Assembly: GCF_009602465.1 (NCBI RefSeq)
Contig: NZ_WBKP01000008.1
Span: 41,493-105,492, forward strand
Reading direction: 5' to 3'
Source of the DNA: Cumulibacter manganitolerans
GTDB lineage: Bacteria > Actinomycetota > Actinomycetes > Mycobacteriales > Antricoccaceae
Length of the DNA stretch: 64,000 bases
Every line of letters begins with the position of its first letter. Positions within the stretch are counted from its first letter, which is position 1. This document shows, piece by piece, positions 8,600-20,260 of the stretch. The notes beneath the pieces were generated by a model. That model had not been told where the DNA came from. It ran no database searches and worked only from the letters and a program-made list of their open reading frames with translations. Position numbers and translations under genes: made by a program.

Positions 8600-9817
8600 C
8601 TACGGGATACGGACGTGCTGCGGCCCCAGGTCGGACACCTTCGAGACGCCGAGGAGCTGCATCGTGCGCACGATCTCGGTGCGCAGGATCTGCAGCGCGC
8701 GGCGGACGCCGAGATTCCCGCCGGCCATCAGGCCGTAGAGGTAGGCGCGCCCGATGAACACCGCGTCCGCGCCCGCGGCGACACCGGCCACCACGTCGCT
8801 GCCGCTCATGATGCCGCCGTCGATGAAGATCTCCTTGTCGTCGCCCAGCGACGCGCGGGCCTCCGGCAGCAGCCGCAGCGGGGGCCGGGCGCGGCCGAGC
8901 TGCCGGCCGCCGTGGTTGGACAGGATGATCCCGTCCGCACCGACGTCGAAGGACCGCTTGGCGTCCTCGACGCTCTGGATGCCCTTGATGACGAGCTTGC
9001 CGGGCCACACCGACCGCAGCCACTCGACGTCCTTGAAGGAGACCGTCGGGTCGAACATGTGGTTGATCATGTCCGCGACGGTGCCCTCCCAGTTCTTCAG
9101 CGACGCGAACTCGAGGGGCGCGGTGGTCAGCAGGTTACCCCACCACGCGGGGTGCAGCGCCATGTCGGCGAACGTCTTCGGCGTCAGCTGCGGCGGGATG
9201 GTCAGCCCGTTGCGGACGTCGCGCAGCCGCGCGCCGGCGACGGCCGTGTCCACCGTCAGCAGCAGCGACGAGTAGCCGGCGGCGCTCGCCCGGTTGATCA
9301 GCTCGGTGCTCGCAGCCCGGTCGTTCCACACGTACAGCTGGAAGTAGCGCGGTATGTCGGGGGTCAGCCGGGCGACCTCCTCGATGGAGGTGGTGCCCAT
9401 CGTGGACAGCGCGTAGGGGATCCCGGCGTTGTTGGCCTCGTGCCCGACGGCGGTCTCACCCTGGTAGTGCATCATCCGGGTGAAACCGGTCGGGGCGAGC
9501 GCGAGCGGCATCGCGGACTGCTCGCCGAGAATCGTCGTGCTCAGATCGACCCGGGAGATGTCGCGCAGCACGTTCGCGTTCAGCTCGACCGACTCCCACA
9601 GCTCGCGGGAGCGCCGCAGCGACGACTCGTCCTCGGCCGAGCCGTCGGTGTAGTCGAACACCGACCGCGGCGTACGCCGTTTGGCCAGCGTGCGCAGGTC
9701 GCCGATGGTGGCCGCCCGCGCGAGCCGGCGGCGGTTCGGGTGCAGATCGGGGGAGCGGAAGCCGAGCAGCGGCTGCAGGTCGCTCCACTTGGGCAGCTGC
9801 CGCGGGATCTTCGGCAT
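8600..9817 (-). CDS. lldD: FMN-dependent L-lactate dehydrogenase (LldD2-like)
   Basis: Oxidises L-lactate (or a related alpha-hydroxy acid) to the keto acid with FMN. The sequence matches the M. tuberculosis LldD2 pattern as recalled: RRTPRSVFDYTDGSAEDE near the N-terminus, APTGFTRMMH, QLYVWNDRAAS, and the catalytic-base region ILSNHGGRQL near residue 290, followed by FIDGGIMSGSD and FIGRAYLYGLMAGG. Length is 405 residues from ATG 9817. ATGs at 9832 and 9850 are also in frame and no start has a strong ribosome site. One copy of the nested palindrome family sits directly upstream. Confidence 0.9.
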   Translation of the reverse strand: MPKIPRQLPKWSDLQPLLGFRSPDLHPNRRRLARAATIGDLRTLAKRRTPRSVFDYTDGSAEDESSLRRSRELWESVELNANVLRDISRVDLSTTILGEQSAMPLALAPTGFTRMMHYQGETAVGHEANNAGIPYALSTMGTTSIEEVARLTPDIPRYFQLYVWNDRAASTELINRASAAGYSSLLLTVDTAVAGARLRDVRNGLTIPPQLTPKTFADMALHPAWWGNLLTTAPLEFASLKNWEGTVADMINHMFDPTVSFKDVEWLRSVWPGKLVIKGIQSVEDAKRSFDVGADGIILSNHGGRQLGRARPPLRLLPEARASLGDDKEIFIDGGIMSGSDVVAGVAAGADAVFIGRAYLYGLMAGGNLGVRRALQILRTEIVRTMQLLGVSKVSDLGPQHVRIP

Positions 9818-9850
9818 CGGATCGGTACGCATTGACCGACCATATGACAA

Positions 9851-9907
9851 TCTGCGGGGCAGCGAGAGACGCTATCGAGCCGATAGCGTGCCCCGCTGCC
9901 CCGCAGA
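9851..9907. repeat. Nested palindromic intergenic element, copy 2
   Basis: Perfect 14-bp outer arms TCTGCGGGGCAGCG (9851-9864) and CGCTGCCCCGCAGA (9894-9907), a 4x4 internal loop AGAG/GCCC, then inner arms ACGCTATCG and CGATAGCGT with loop AGC. It lies between the proX stop and the lldD start on the minus strand, where it could end proX transcription. Same family as 1308, 24171 and 58405. Confidence 0.9.
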
Positions 9908-9926
9908 ATGCGACGCCCGGAAGAGA

Positions 9927-10925
9927 CTAGAGCTTGCCGGCCTTCAGCTGGCCGGCGAAGTCCGGGTTCTCCGACAGCCACTTCTGGACGGCGGCGTCGT
10001 TGTCCTTGCCGGCGAAGTTGTCCTCACCGAACATCATGTTCTCCAGCGACGACAGCTTCTCGTCGTCCAGCACGAGGTTCTTCACCAGCTGCGCGGCCTT
10101 CGGGTTCTTCTTCTCGTAGCCCTTCGTGGCGAACGAGTAGATGATCTCCTTGCCGCCCATAGCGCCCTTCGGGTCCTCCAGGTCGCGCATCGGGTAGGCG
10201 TCGTACGCCCAGTGCGGACGCCACAGCGTGACGGCGATGTTGCTGCCGTCCGCCTGAGACTTCTTCACGGCCGCGAGCATCGCCGGCGTGGACGACGTGG
10301 TGAAGCTGAGCTTGTCGAGCCCGTACTCGGGGATCGCCTTCTCCTTCGTCTGCTTGGTCAGCCCCGCTCCGGGCTCGATGCCGACGATGGAGTTGTTGTA
10401 CTCGTCGCCCATCTCGGCCAGATCCGCGATGGACTTCGCCGGCGAGTCCTCGTTGACGGCGATGGTGAGCTTGGCGTTGTCGTACCAGCAGCCGAGGCTG
10501 TCGAGCTGGTCGCCGTACTTGTCGAGGTAGTCGGCGTGCGTGACCGGCAGCCAGCCGTCGGTCAGGAAGTCGACGTCCCCCTGCGCTACCGCGGTGAACC
10601 CGGGCGCGGCGTCGAACGCCTTGATGTCGACGGTGTAGCCGTCCTGCTCGAGCACCGCCTTGAGCAGGTGGGCGGTGGCGAACGACTCGTCCCAGCCGTT
10701 GAACGCGCCGATGGTGACGTTCTTGTCCTCGTCCTGACCGGAGACCGACGAGACGTCGGCGACGCCGTCGTGCATGTCGCAGTCGGCCCACTTGCTGGCC
10801 GCGGCGTCCTTGCCCGATCCCTCGGACGAGTCGGACCCGCCGCCAGAGTTGCTGGCGCCGCACCCGGTCAGTGCCAGCGTGGCCGCGGTGGCGAGGCTCG
10901 CCAGTACCTTCGTTCGGTTGAACAA
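9927..10925 (-). CDS. proX: Glycine betaine/proline ABC transporter, substrate-binding lipoprotein
   Basis: Extracellular lipoprotein that captures a compatible solute for the ProVW importer. TTG 10925 is chosen as start because GAGAGGAG lies a few bases upstream and it yields a normal lipoprotein signal: FNRTK, hydrophobic VLASLATAATLAL, lipobox LTGC (Cys near residue 22). A Ser/Gly-rich linker leads to an OpuAC domain with IGAFNGWDESFATAHLL and TLWRPHWAYDAYPMRDL, whose aromatic residues fit a betaine cage. Length is 332 residues. Third gene of the minus-strand proV-proW-proX unit. The substrate (betaine, choline or proline) is inferred from the family. Confidence 0.93.
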   Translation of the reverse strand: MFNRTKVLASLATAATLALTGCGASNSGGGSDSSEGSGKDAAASKWADCDMHDGVADVSSVSGQDEDKNVTIGAFNGWDESFATAHLLKAVLEQDGYTVDIKAFDAAPGFTAVAQGDVDFLTDGWLPVTHADYLDKYGDQLDSLGCWYDNAKLTIAVNEDSPAKSIADLAEMGDEYNNSIVGIEPGAGLTKQTKEKAIPEYGLDKLSFTTSSTPAMLAAVKKSQADGSNIAVTLWRPHWAYDAYPMRDLEDPKGAMGGKEIIYSFATKGYEKKNPKAAQLVKNLVLDDEKLSSLENMMFGEDNFAGKDNDAAVQKWLSENPDFAGQLKAGKL

Positions 10926-11001
10926 CTTCTGTCTCCTCTCGTTCGACAACGCCCTGAGCGTTGCCATCTAGAACTACGTGCGTATGAGTCGCGTGGTCGG
11001 A

Positions 11002-11868
11002 TCAGGCGTTGGCCTTCTCCAGCTTGTTGAGGTACGACGACCGGGTGCCCAGCGAGTTGCTGAGCCGGTCGAGGAAGATCGCGATGATGACCACCGCGAG
11101 TCCGGCCTCGATGCCGAGCGGGACGTCGAGGGACGCCAGGGACGCGGTCACGTCGCCGCCGAGGCCACCGGCGCCGGCCATGCCGGCCAGCACGACCATC
11201 GACAGCGCCAGCATGATCACCTGGTTGACGCCGGCCATGATGGTCGGCAACGCCAGCGGCAGCTGGATCTGCCGGAGGATGCGTCCGTGCGTCGCGCCGA
11301 ACGCGTTGCCGGCCTCGACGACCTCCTTGTCGACGCCGCGGATGGCGAGCTCGGTGAGCCGCACGCCGGGTGGCATGGCGAAGATGAGCGTCGCGATGGC
11401 GCCCGGCGCCACACCGACCGAGAAGATCGTGATCGCCGGGACGAGGTAGACCAGCGCCGGTAGCGTCTGCATGAGATCCAGCACCGGCTTGACGACGCGC
11501 GAGACGCTCGTCGAGCGGGCCGCCCAGATGCCGATCGGGATCGCCAGAGCCAAGGCGATGACGACCGCGACCAGCACCAGCGCGATGGTGCTCATCGCGT
11601 TGTCCCACTGGTCGAAGGCGCGGATCAGGTACAGACCGACCACGGTGAACAGCGCGAGCTTCCAGCCGCTGACCCACCAGGCCAAGGCGGCGAACGCCGC
11701 GATGACGACCAGGTAGACCGGCTTGCCGAGCACGAAGTACAGCGCGTCGTAGAAGCCGGTCAGCACCAGCTTCACGAAGTCGAACAGCCAGCCGAGGTGC
11801 TCGGTCATCCAGTCGAGGACGTCTTCGGCCCACGTGCCGACGGGGATTCGGGGGTTCAGGAAATCCAT
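11002..11868 (-). CDS. proW: Glycine betaine/proline ABC transporter permease
   Basis: Inner-membrane permease of 288 residues with about seven TM segments. The binding-protein-dependent transport signature is visible as EAGNAFGATHGRILRQIQLP, where the EAA loop contacts the ATPase. The N-terminal region before the first TM pair is short, as in OpuAB. It overlaps the end of proV by one base (TGATG) and is followed 76 bp later by proX. Osmolyte uptake is inferred from the three-gene context. Confidence 0.93.
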   Translation of the reverse strand: MDFLNPRIPVGTWAEDVLDWMTEHLGWLFDFVKLVLTGFYDALYFVLGKPVYLVVIAAFAALAWWVSGWKLALFTVVGLYLIRAFDQWDNAMSTIALVLVAVVIALALAIPIGIWAARSTSVSRVVKPVLDLMQTLPALVYLVPAITIFSVGVAPGAIATLIFAMPPGVRLTELAIRGVDKEVVEAGNAFGATHGRILRQIQLPLALPTIMAGVNQVIMLALSMVVLAGMAGAGGLGGDVTASLASLDVPLGIEAGLAVVIIAIFLDRLSNSLGTRSSYLNKLEKANA

Positions 11869-13187
11869 CAGGAGCCCTCCTTGGGTGCCGCGGCGGCCAG
11901 GCCGGCGGCGCTCGTCTCACGCTGGACGGGGATTGCCCCTGTGGTCAACGCGCCGGGCGCGCTCTCGAACGGCCTGCCGAGGTCGTCGACGGCGTGCATG
12001 TCGGCGTTGTCGGACATCTGGCCGAGCGATGCCAGGATCGCGATGCGGGGGATCACACCCAGCAGCCGACGCCGCTCGTCGACGACGGCCAGCGGAATGG
12101 GCGACGAGGACGCCGGCGCGAACAGCTCCGACAGCGGCGTGTCCGGCAGCACCGTGCGCAGCTGCTCGGTGCGCAGGTAGTCATCGAGCCGATCCGCCTT
12201 CGCTTTGACAGCGGTGATCGCGTCGTCGTCGCTCACGTAGCCGAGCAGGGTGCGGTCGCGAGACACCACCAGAGCGCCGGCAGACTGCGTCTTGCGCATC
12301 TGCTCCAGCGCACCGCGGGGCCCGAACGTGGAGGGCACGACGCTCACCGGCTTCTCCATCACGGAGCGCGCGGTAAGCACGCGAGTGCGATCGACGTCCT
12401 GCACGAACTGCGCGACGTAGTCGTTGGCGGGATCGGTCAGGATCTCTTCTGCAGTGCCGATCTGCACGATGCGTCCGTCGCGCATGACCGCGATGCGGTC
12501 GCCGACGTACATCGCCTCGTTGAGGTCGTGGGTGATGAACACGATGGTCTTGCCCAGGGTGCTCTGCAGCTCGATCAGCTGGTCCTGCATCTCGCGGCGG
12601 ATCAGCGGGTCGAGGGCGGAGAACGCCTCGTCCATCAGCAGTACGTCGGTCTCGGCCGCGAGGGCGCGGGCCAGCCCGACGCGCTGCTGCATGCCTCCGG
12701 AGAGCTGGCTGGGCAGCTTCTCGCCCCAGCCGTCGAGCCCCACGACCGACAGCCAGTGCTCCGCGGTCGCCCTGCGCTCGGCCGCCGGCACGCCCTTCAC
12801 CTCGAGCGCGTACGCCGCATTCTCGAGGACGGTGCGATGCGGCATCAGCGCGAAGTGCTGGAAGACCATCGACACCTTGTCCTGCCGGATCCTGCGCAGC
12901 TCGGAGTCGCTCGCCCTGGCCAGATCGACGCCGTCGATCTCCACCTTGCCGGCGGACGGCTTCCACAGCCCGTTCAGGGTGCGGATCAGCGTCGACTTGC
13001 CGGAGCCCGACAGGCCCATGACGACGAAGATCTCGCCCTCGTCGACATCGAAGCTGGCGTCGATGACGGCCGGCGTGCCGAGGCTCTTGACCTCGCTCGG
13101 GCTCGCGCCGTCCTGCAGCCGCCGAACGGTCTCGGTCTCTCGTCGCCCGAATATCTTGTAAACGTTCTTGGCGCTCAGTTTCGCCAC
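11868..13187 (-). CDS. proV: Glycine betaine/proline ABC transporter ATPase with CBS domains
   Basis: ATP-binding subunit of 439 residues. Walker A GLSGSGKST is at residues 58-66, the signature LSGGMQQR near 165, and Walker B VLLMDEAFSALD follows. A tandem CBS pair fills residues about 285-415 (ARSVMEKPVSV; LLGYVSDDD; LAVVDERRRLLGVI). In OpuA these domains sense ionic strength or c-di-AMP, and that role is inferred here. ATG 13187 follows GAGAGGTGAGAAG. The first gene of the unit; a 325-bp leader precedes it. Confidence 0.94.
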   Translation of the reverse strand: MAKLSAKNVYKIFGRRETETVRRLQDGASPSEVKSLGTPAVIDASFDVDEGEIFVVMGLSGSGKSTLIRTLNGLWKPSAGKVEIDGVDLARASDSELRRIRQDKVSMVFQHFALMPHRTVLENAAYALEVKGVPAAERRATAEHWLSVVGLDGWGEKLPSQLSGGMQQRVGLARALAAETDVLLMDEAFSALDPLIRREMQDQLIELQSTLGKTIVFITHDLNEAMYVGDRIAVMRDGRIVQIGTAEEILTDPANDYVAQFVQDVDRTRVLTARSVMEKPVSVVPSTFGPRGALEQMRKTQSAGALVVSRDRTLLGYVSDDDAITAVKAKADRLDDYLRTEQLRTVLPDTPLSELFAPASSSPIPLAVVDERRRLLGVIPRIAILASLGQMSDNADMHAVDDLGRPFESAPGALTTGAIPVQRETSAAGLAAAAPKEGS

Positions 13188-13512
13188 TTCTCACCTCTCG
13201 CTCATGGGCACGTCCGACGCTCGTAACCCGGCCGAGGTGAGTCCGCCTCGCGGCAGACCACGACCACTGGGCTCGAGTCGTCAGGCAGCGGCGCCGGCAC
13301 TCCGACGGAACCGGTCCTCGGTCGCGGGTGTGACGCGAGGACGCCGTCGAACAGGTGCTGCGGCGTACTGCATGTCGCCGCCCGGTCCCGGGCAGGCGAC
13401 CTGTCGATGTAACCACCGATGGCCGCAAGTGCCGGATCGCCCGGATTTCGTAGCCGTACGGTTGGTCAATCGTTACGAAGGAGAGACGCGGCCAGTGATC
13501 TGCGCCGCGCCC
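13188..13512. other. Gene-free leader/promoter region of proV
   Basis: This 325-bp stretch separates proV from the divergent end of the metallopeptidase gene. On the minus strand a TTGACC at 13465-13470 could be a -35 box, but no good -10 is seen. GC-rich inverted segments (for example CCCGGTCCCGGG near 13381-13392) could fold. A c-di-AMP riboswitch was considered and not recognised. No coding signal. Confidence 0.5.
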
Positions 13513-13860
13513 TCATCCCCATCCTAGCTCGTGCAGCCGATCGTCATCGATGCCGAAGTGGTGCGCGATCTCGTGCACAACGGTGATCCGCACCTCCTCC
13601 CGCACGTCATCGGGCGTGTCGCAGATCTCCAAGATGGCGTCGCGGTAGATCCAGATCGTGTCCGGCAGGACGCCGGTGTAGTCGTCGAGGCGTTCGGTGA
13701 GGGCGATCCCTTCGTAGAGACCGAGGAGCGTCGCCTCGTCGGGGTTGCGGTCGGCGACCTGGATGACGACGTTGTCCATGCGTGCCGTCAGATCCGGCGG
13801 AATCTCGTCGAGCGCCTCGCTGACCAGCCGATCGAAGCGTCGGCGGCCCATCGCCATCAT
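13513..13860 (-). CDS. Metallopeptidase family protein (zincin, DUF1025-like)
   Basis: A small zincin-like protein of 115 residues. The zinc motif HEIAHHFGI (HExxH) is near residue 100 and is followed by the conserved acidic DDDRLHELGW end. An upstream block LDEIPPDLTARMDNVVIQV is typical of the family. Family members sit close to pheA and serS in mycobacteria. ATG 13860 or 13857 is the start; neither has a strong ribosome site. It lies 5 bp after guaB1 and is probably in its operon. The physiological substrate is unknown. Confidence 0.85.
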   Translation of the reverse strand: MMAMGRRRFDRLVSEALDEIPPDLTARMDNVVIQVADRNPDEATLLGLYEGIALTERLDDYTGVLPDTIWIYRDAILEICDTPDDVREEVRITVVHEIAHHFGIDDDRLHELGWG

Positions 13861-13865
13861 CGCGG

Positions 13866-16658
<2,793 letters not shown>

Positions 16659-16659
<1 letters not shown>

Positions 16660-17552
16660 TGCACCGGCACAAGAAGCCGGCGCGGGAGCCCGGCTGGCAA
16701 CCCAAGCTCGTCGCGACGGATCTCGACGGCACCTACATCTGCCACGGTCACGGGCTGTCGCCCGGGCACCGGCATACCCGCGACTGGCTGGAGAGCCACG
16801 GGATACCGGTCGTTCCGGTCACCGGACGGGGTCCGCGGCTGCTCGACCTCACCCGCGCCGAGATCGGCGAGGGCGGGCTGCTGATCATGGGACAGGGCGG
16901 CATCGTGTACGACGGCCGCACACTGATCCATCGCGCCGCCATGAGCGGCGAGCTGGCGATGAGCATCCTCGACCAGGTGCGCGAGCACGTCGACGACGTG
17001 CGGATCGGCGCCGAGGACGGCGCGGACTTCTCCGAGCCGCTTCGCCTGCAGCACGGCTTCGTGTGGCCGTACTCGATGGACGAGTCGGTCAGCGTCGACG
17101 CCGACGACGTCATCGCGCCCGAGGTGCTGAAGGTCTTCGTCGAGTCGCAGACCTACCCGATCGACGATCTGGTCGCGCTGATCAAGTCGTTCGTCCCCGA
17201 GGACGTCGCCTACGTGACGCACTCGGGCATCGGCTTCGTCGAGATCTCGCCGCCGTACGTGAGCAAGGCCGCCGGCGTGAAGTACATCTGCGACCGGTTC
17301 GGCATCGCGCACGAGGACGTGCTGTGCTTCGGCGACATGCCCAACGACCTGCCGATGTTCGAGTGGTCGGGGCGGGCGGTCGCGATGGCCGACGCGCATC
17401 CCGACGTCCTCGCCGCGGCCGACGACGTCGCGCCGGCCGCCTGCGACCACGGCATCTCCCGATACATCGCCCAGCTGTTCCCCGGCTATCGGCCCGCGCT
17501 GCCGGCCGGACCGCCGCCGGTCCTGCATCGCCTCGATCGGGGCGCGTCGTGA
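16659..17552 (+). CDS. HAD-family hydrolase (Cof type), first of a pair
   Basis: A 297-residue phosphatase of the Cof/HAD-IIB group. Motif I is LVATDLDGTYI near residue 20; motif IV is CFGDMPNDLPMFEWSG near residue 225. A cap domain lies between. It starts on the last base of serS (TAATG) and ends overlapping the next HAD gene (GTGA), so serS-HAD-HAD is one transcriptional unit. Cof phosphatases act on sugar phosphates, nucleotides or cofactors; the substrate cannot be told here. The mycobacterial homologue is also next to serS, from family knowledge. Confidence 0.88.
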
Positions 17553-18343
17553 GCCGGCCGGCGCTCATCATCAGCGACATCGACGGAACGATCGCCGACC
17601 GCGGTCGGGTCTCCGATCGCACCTGGGCCGCGATCCAGGCCGTCCGCGCCGCAGGAATCCGGTTCGCCGTCGCCACCGGGCGCGCGGCCGGGCTGCTGGC
17701 GCCGGTGCTCGAGCACGGCTACGACGGCATCGCGATCTGCGACAACGGCGCGCTCACCTACGACGCCGGCAACGACCAGGTGCTGGCCTGCGAGCTGATC
17801 GAGGCGATGGTCGTCGGCGAGATGGCCAGCGAGATCGCCGCGCAGTACCCCGACCTGCACCTCGGGCTGTCGCGGATCACGCCGAACCCGAGGGCCATGT
17901 ACTCGGAGCCGCGGCAGGTCGAGGTGTTCGACTTCGGGCAGCAGGCGCTGCACCTGGACGAGTTCGGGATGTTCCCGGCCGCGAAGATCTGGGCGGTGAA
18001 CCGCGAGCTGAGCAGCAGTGAGATCGGTGCGCGGCTCGCGGAGATCGCCGAGGGGCGCGTCGAGGTCGCCTGGTCGAGCGAAGGCAGTGGGCTGGTCGAG
18101 ATGACCGCGCTCGGCGTGACGAAGGCCAGCGCCTGCGCCGCGCTGGCGCACCGCTGGGGCGTCCCCGCCCAGGACGTCGTGTGCATGGGCGACATGACCA
18201 ACGACCTCGAGATGCTCGAGTGGGCCGGCACCGCCGTCGTCCCGGCCAACGGCAACGACGCGGCCAAGGCCCGCGCCGACGTGCTGATCGGGCACATAGA
18301 GGAGGACGGCACCGCCGCCTACCTCGAGTCGCTCATCAAGTAG
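17549..18343 (+). CDS. HAD-family hydrolase (Cof type), second of a pair
   Basis: A 264-residue HAD-IIB phosphatase. Motif I IISDIDGTIADRG is at residues 7-19, motif II lies in FAVATGRAAG, and motif IV in CMGDMTNDLEMLEWAG near residue 215. It resembles the preceding gene over its whole length, so the pair probably arose by duplication. GTG 17549 overlaps the upstream stop (GTGA). The substrate is unknown. A short direct repeat (CGCGCCCGGGT twice) follows the stop and may be part of transcript termination. Confidence 0.87.
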   Translation: MSRPALIISDIDGTIADRGRVSDRTWAAIQAVRAAGIRFAVATGRAAGLLAPVLEHGYDGIAICDNGALTYDAGNDQVLACELIEAMVVGEMASEIAAQYPDLHLGLSRITPNPRAMYSEPRQVEVFDFGQQALHLDEFGMFPAAKIWAVNRELSSSEIGARLAEIAEGRVEVAWSSEGSGLVEMTALGVTKASACAALAHRWGVPAQDVVCMGDMTNDLEMLEWAGTAVVPANGNDAAKARADVLIGHIEEDGTAAYLESLIK

Positions 18344-18475
18344 CCGCGCCCGGGTCGGGACCGCGCCCGGGTAGTGGGGCCGGGCACAGAGGTGGGACTG
18401 GTCGGTCCGACGTCCGAACCGCCCTCCGATGGCTGAGCACAGGTCCGATGTAAGGCTGCGGAGCGGTGCCCCGAC

Positions 18476-19123
18476 CTATAGGTACTGGCCGGAGCCGTGC
18501 CCGTCCGCGTCGGGACGGCCGGGTCCCTGCGGCGGGATCGCCATCCCCGCCGGGAGCGCGGCCGGTCCGCCGCCGCCGCGCATCTGCTCGAGGGCCACGC
18601 GCGAGGCCATCTGCTGCGCGAAGAGCGCGGTCTGGATCCCGTGGAAGAGCCCCTCGAGCCAGCCGACGAGCTGGGCCTGGGCGATCCGCAGCTCGGCGTC
18701 CGTCGGCGTGGTCTCGTCGGTGAACGGCAGCGAGAGCCGGTTGAGCTCCTCCTGGAGCTCCGGCGCGAGTCCGTCCTCGAGCTCGCTGATGGAGCGCTGG
18801 TAGATCTCCTTCAGCCGCTGCCGGGAGGCGTCGTCGAGCGGTGCGTTGCGCACCTCCTCCAGCAGCTGCTTGACCATGGTGCCGATGCGCATCACCTTGG
18901 CGGGCTGCTCGACCATGTCGGTGACCGACTTGTGGCCGTTCTCCTCGTCGGACTCGTCGGCCGCGATCTCCGCCTGCCCCAACGGCTGGCCGTCCGGACC
19001 GACCACGACCACGCGCCGCGTGTGCGGTACCCCGTCGGCCCGCTCGCGACCGGCCTGCGCGTGCTCCGCGGCGCCGTTCTGCTCGGGGCGGTTGCTGTCT
19101 TCGAACTGGGTCTCGTCAGGCAT
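18476..19123 (-). CDS. bpa: Bacterial proteasome activator (Bpa/PafE)
   Basis: ATP-independent ring-shaped activator that docks on the 20S proteasome and feeds it unfolded proteins. The 215-residue protein ends exactly in GQYL, the C-terminal docking motif that inserts into the proteasome alpha-ring pockets. The central helical region (VTDMVEQPAKVMRIG; QLVGWLEGLFHGIQTALFAQ) is the four-helix core, with a disordered charged N-terminus and Gly/Pro-rich tail. It implies that the organism has a 20S proteasome, a trait restricted to part of the actinobacteria. It precedes the quinone oxidoreductase on the other side by 28 bp. Confidence 0.95.
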   Translation of the reverse strand: MPDETQFEDSNRPEQNGAAEHAQAGRERADGVPHTRRVVVVGPDGQPLGQAEIAADESDEENGHKSVTDMVEQPAKVMRIGTMVKQLLEEVRNAPLDDASRQRLKEIYQRSISELEDGLAPELQEELNRLSLPFTDETTPTDAELRIAQAQLVGWLEGLFHGIQTALFAQQMASRVALEQMRGGGGPAALPAGMAIPPQGPGRPDADGHGSGQYL

Positions 19124-19151
19124 GTCGCCGGGTCGCCAATCTGTAGCGGTT

Positions 19152-20144
19152 CTAGTTCGTCAGAAGGATCTTGCCGATGTGCTGGGAGGACTCGATGCGT
19201 TCGTGTGCCACCGGTGCCTGGCTCATCGGCACCGTGCTGTCGATGATCGGCTTGACCTCGCCGCTGCTGATCATCGGCCACACATCCTCCAGCACCCCGG
19301 CCACGACGGCCGCCTTGCCGTGCGGCCCGTGCACCGGCCGGCCCCGCAGACCCGTGGCCGTGTAGGTGACCCGCTTGCCGAGCATCTTGGCGATCTTCAG
19401 CTCCGCGGTGTTGCCACCCTGCATGCCGATGGTCACGATCCGGCCGTCCGGCGCGACCGCGTCGATGTTGCGATCCAGGTACTTCGCGCCCATGTTGTCC
19501 AGAATGACGTCGACGCCGCGACCGTCGGTCAGCTCGCGCGACCGCTCGACGAAGTCCTCGGTCCTGTAGTTGATCGTCTGTGCGCCGAGCTGCCGGCAGT
19601 AGGCCGCCTTCTCGGGCGAGCCGACGGTCACGATGACCGGGTTGCCCTTGGCGACGGCGATCTGGATCGCCATCGTGCCGATGCCCGAGGACCCGCCGTG
19701 CACCAGAAGGGTCTCGCCCTCCTGTAGGCGGGACGTCGAGAACGGGGCCCACAGGTTGGACCAGACCGTGCAGGCGACCTCGGTCAGCCCCGCGGCGTCC
19801 ACCAGGCCGACACCGTGCGGGATGGGCAGCAGCTGGACGGCCGGCACGTTCACCTGCTCGGCGTATCCGCCGCCGGCCAGCAGCGCGCAGACCTCGTCGC
19901 CCGGCTGCCATTCGGTGACCTCGCCGCCCACCTCGGTGATCGTGCCCGAGACCTCCAGCCCGATGATGTCGGTGATGCCCTTCGGCGGCGGGTAGTGCCC
20001 CATCCGCTGCATCACGTCGGCGCGGTTGACGCCGGCCGCCGCGATCCGCACGACGACCTCGTCGGGAGCGCACACCGGGTCCGGAGCGTCGTCCCAGGTC
20101 AGCGCCTCGGGACCGCCTGGCTCATGCACCACGATTGCCTTCAT
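19152..20144 (-). CDS. NAD(P)H quinone oxidoreductase, PIG3 family
   Basis: Zinc-independent medium-chain dehydrogenase/reductase of 330 residues. The N-terminal GroES-like domain contains VVVRIAAAGVNRADVMQR and GLEVSGTI. The nucleotide-binding loop is LLVHGGSSGIGTMAIQIA near residue 145. It has no catalytic zinc Cys set, consistent with the quinone oxidoreductase/PIG3 branch that reduces quinones by NADPH. ATG 20144 starts the conserved MKAIVVHEPGG. A family member also neighbours bpa in mycobacteria. The physiological substrate is not known. Confidence 0.9.
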   Translation of the reverse strand: MKAIVVHEPGGPEALTWDDAPDPVCAPDEVVVRIAAAGVNRADVMQRMGHYPPPKGITDIIGLEVSGTITEVGGEVTEWQPGDEVCALLAGGGYAEQVNVPAVQLLPIPHGVGLVDAAGLTEVACTVWSNLWAPFSTSRLQEGETLLVHGGSSGIGTMAIQIAVAKGNPVIVTVGSPEKAAYCRQLGAQTINYRTEDFVERSRELTDGRGVDVILDNMGAKYLDRNIDAVAPDGRIVTIGMQGGNTAELKIAKMLGKRVTYTATGLRGRPVHGPHGKAAVVAGVLEDVWPMISSGEVKPIIDSTVPMSQAPVAHERIESSQHIGKILLTN

Positions 20145-20210
20145 GAAAACCACCCTAGTCGCGGGCCGGTCGTCGTCTTCGGCGGCTCCGGGCGCACAGC
20201 GTCCGGCCGA

Positions 20211-20239
20211 CCGGCCCGGGAGGGCACCGCCCGGGCCGG
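20211..20239 (-). terminator. Hairpin terminator after the DUF305 gene
   Basis: CCGGCCCGGG (20211-20220) and CCCGGGCCGG (20230-20239) form a perfect 10-bp stem with a 9-nt loop. It lies 21 bp beyond the stop of the DUF305 gene on the minus strand. There is no T-tract, as is common in high-GC actinobacteria. Confidence 0.6.
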
Positions 20240-20260
20240 CCTGCGCACCGCTACGACGCG

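Noticed and set aside
13188..13512. Possible c-di-AMP or guanidine riboswitch before proV
   Set aside because: None of the conserved core sequences that I know for these classes could be found on the minus strand.
18344..18375. Direct repeat CGCGCCCGGGT after the second HAD gene
   Set aside because: Only two short copies without pairing arms; too little to call an element or a terminator.
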